A stretch of 23,447 nucleotides of DNA from Kocuria sp. (GTDB taxonomy: Bacteria > Actinomycetota > Actinomycetes > Actinomycetales > Micrococcaceae): contig JAKDJD010000035.1 of NCBI GenBank assembly GCA_030454085.1, positions 1 through 23,447 on the forward strand. Reading direction: 5' to 3'. Below, one piece after another: positions 23,250 to 23,447 of the stretch (positions within the stretch are counted from its first letter, which is position 1; each line of letters opens with the position of its first letter). The notes under the pieces are model-generated. The model had not been told where the DNA came from, did no database searches, and saw only the letters and a list, made by a program, of their open reading frames with translations. Made by a program: the position numbers and the translations under genes.

Positions 23250-23447
23250 GCGCGGCCGGTCCAGGTCGGCGCCTGCCCTCAGCCGGTCGAGCCGGCCCCG
23301 GTTGCCGGCTCCCAGGGACTCTTCCCCGTGGCGATCGTTGTCGGCATCATGGGAGCCATGGCTGTGATGCCGATCAAACCGGCCCGATAACCGGATGGTC
23401 CGCCCTTGATCCGGGTGGCCCACCCTTCTGCACCCAACTCTTCACCC
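23250..23447. other. Window end, no assigned gene
   Basis: After the YbaK-like stop the same frame reads 46 more codons to a TAA at 23388-23390. It encodes a Pro/Val-rich stretch, a hydrophobic segment of about 17 residues and a short basic tail. It has no own ribosome site and may be chance. The last 57 bases show nothing recognisable. Confidence 0.35.

Overview
The window is a high-GC actinobacterial chromosome segment. Evidence: one mid-window 60-base line counts 39/60 G+C, there is a DtxR/IdeR-type iron box, a Tat-exported PhoD phosphatase, desferrioxamine-type siderophore genes, and a catabolic shikimate/quinate module like that of Corynebacterium. A member of Micrococcales (Micrococcaceae/Brevibacteriaceae type) fits, but the genus cannot be fixed from sequence reading alone. 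I see no rRNA, tRNA, transposase, integrase or CRISPR array.

Layout. 1-2528: G/C-homopolymer edge, a small secreted protein (-), and a PhoD-family phosphatase (+). 2541-7697: a tightly overlapping minus-strand operon desA-desB-desCD for a hydroxamate siderophore, in which the acyltransferase (DesC-like) and the NIS synthetase (DesD-like) are one polypeptide; an iron box sits at the upstream end. 7719-8828: about 1.1 kb without a credible gene but rich in tandem and inverted repeats. 8829-10341: an FBP/FusB-type zinc-finger protein and a FabH-type ketosynthase. 10399-10974: a tubby/LURP-one-like protein (-). 11323-15280: a translationally coupled trio made of a DszC/SfnC-like flavin monooxygenase, an MHS-family MFS transporter and an NtaA/DszA-type LLM monooxygenase, which looks like a uptake-and-oxidation unit for an organosulfur or similar compound. 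15419-16633: an AI-2E family membrane protein. 16931-21199: a second MHS transporter convergent with a dehydroshikimate dehydratase/HPPD-like fusion and a quinate/shikimate dehydrogenase, together a partial shikimate/quinate-to-protocatechuate route. 21473-22582: a stand-alone HsdR-N-type PD-(D/E)XK protein of clearly lower GC. 22698-23249: a YbaK-type editing protein.

The most unusual structure is not a gene. Three intergenic copies (11033-11151, 16648-16766, 21326-21444), each 119 bp as delimited, share a 58-59 bp palindromic core with GAGGTGGCA / TGCCACCTC arms, a conserved interior, and outer repeats of the same arm at 30-31 bp steps. I could not match this family to a named element. A second structured region (7881-8150) carries a 74-bp tandem duplication and nested inverted repeats.
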